A stretch of DNA of 13,441 bases, from positions 1 through 13,441 of the forward strand of contig CALAKO010000136.1 of the NCBI GenBank assembly GCA_937922955.1, read 5' to 3'. Positions 13,218-13,441 of the stretch are shown piece after piece (the stretch's first letter is position 1; every line of letters begins with the position of its first letter). This DNA is from an uncultured Peptococcaceae bacterium. GTDB taxonomy: Bacteria > Bacillota > Peptococcia > Peptococcales > Peptococcaceae. The translations under genes were made by a program, and so were the position numbers. The notes under the pieces are model-generated. The model was not told the origin of the DNA. It searched no databases and worked only from the letters and a program-made list of their open reading frames with translations.

Positions 13218-13441
13218 GCTTGGACCTCCTTTGCTTCTACCTGGCGATAGGCCCAGTGGTTGGTTGGACCATGGCCATGACCGACCAGAATACCATCGCT
13301 GATGGCTGCAGCGATGAAGGCTTTAGCCGTGGTGACGGCGTCTTTCACGCTGCGTCCTTTAGCAAGTTCAGCGGTGATGCAGGCGGAATATGTGCAGCCG
13401 GTACCATGGGTGCGTGCAGTGTCAACGCGTTCGGCAGAGAG
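13214..13441 (-). CDS. thiD: ThiD hydroxymethylpyrimidine / HMP-phosphate kinase, C-terminal part (partial)
   Basis: The last 75 codons of the gene are visible. The segment THGTGCTYSACITAELAKG (11-29 of the visible part) is the ribokinase-superfamily anion-hole and ATP-binding motif of ThiD, containing the catalytic-base Cys region typical of HMP kinases; it is followed by the C-terminal helix and GHGHGPTNHW. ThiD phosphorylates HMP and HMP-P to HMP-PP for thiamine synthesis in the cytoplasm. The stop TGA (13214-13216) overlaps the cytX GTG start. The N-terminus lies beyond the window, so length and any fusion (for example with ThiE) cannot be judged. Confidence 0.93.
   Translation of the reverse strand, partial: LSAERVDTARTHGTGCTYSACITAELAKGRSVKDAVTTAKAFIAAAISDGILVGHGHGPTNHWAYRQVEAKEVQA

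Noticed and set aside
13214..13441. TPP riboswitch for the thiamine genes
   Set aside because: The leader of the thiD-cytX operon is beyond the right edge, and no THI-box-like sequence was seen in the window.

Overview
The window most likely comes from a low- to mid-GC Gram-positive Bacillota (Firmicutes), probably an anaerobic Clostridia-type organism. The reasons are strong AGGAGG-type ribosome binding sites, short AT-rich promoters (several of the extended -10 type), T-tailed hairpin terminators, and the gene families present: LtaS-type lipoteichoic acid synthases, DUF5662, CpXC and CytX/ThiD thiamine salvage. No single gene here fixes the genus.

Layout, left to right. (1) Positions 1-1614, minus strand: a three-gene unit read leftwards from an extended -10 promoter at 1650-1658. 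It holds an unrecognised 95-residue protein, an RNase Z-like metallo-beta-lactamase (MBL) hydrolase whose start overlaps the end of the small gene, and a DEAD-box RNA helicase cut by the window edge. (2) Positions 1615-1986: an AT-rich divergent intergenic region with promoters for both sides, a TTTACA direct repeat of OmpR-family style and a 14-bp palindrome over a putative -35. (3) Positions 1987-8904, plus strand: three consecutive large membrane enzymes of the LtaS/sulfatase-fold family (773, 741 and 726 residues). Each has its own ribosome binding site, and each gene end is followed by a terminator hairpin (about 4321-4354, 6673-6702, 8956-9006). Genes 2 and 3 are clearly closer to each other than to gene 1. 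All three keep the metal-binding, nucleophile and phosphate-binding residues expected of active enzymes. (4) Positions 9005-9261: a structured leader-like intergenic stretch with several inverted repeats and two possible micro-ORFs, ending in a good sigma-A-type promoter. (5) Positions 9262-11967, plus strand: a tight run of four small-enzyme genes, namely a 4HBT acyl-CoA thioesterase, a CpXC zinc-ribbon protein, a DUF5662 protein and a second MBL-fold hydrolase. (6) Positions 11972-12028: a near-perfect bidirectional terminator between convergent operons. (7) Positions 12036-13441, minus strand: cytX (hydroxymethylpyrimidine transporter), translationally coupled to the C-terminal part of thiD (HMP/HMP-P kinase), which runs off the right edge.

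How the genes work together: cytX and thiD form a thiamine-pyrimidine salvage pair. The three LtaS-like enzymes probably build or modify a glycerol-phosphate-type polymer on the outer face of the membrane, perhaps with divided roles (primer, polymerase, condition-specific variant). The thioesterase/CpXC/DUF5662/MBL run looks co-transcribed, but its joint role cannot be read from sequence. No tRNA, rRNA, CRISPR, transposase or phage gene was seen. The most unusual features are the LtaS-family triplet with its regulatory surroundings and the structured 9005-9261 leader.
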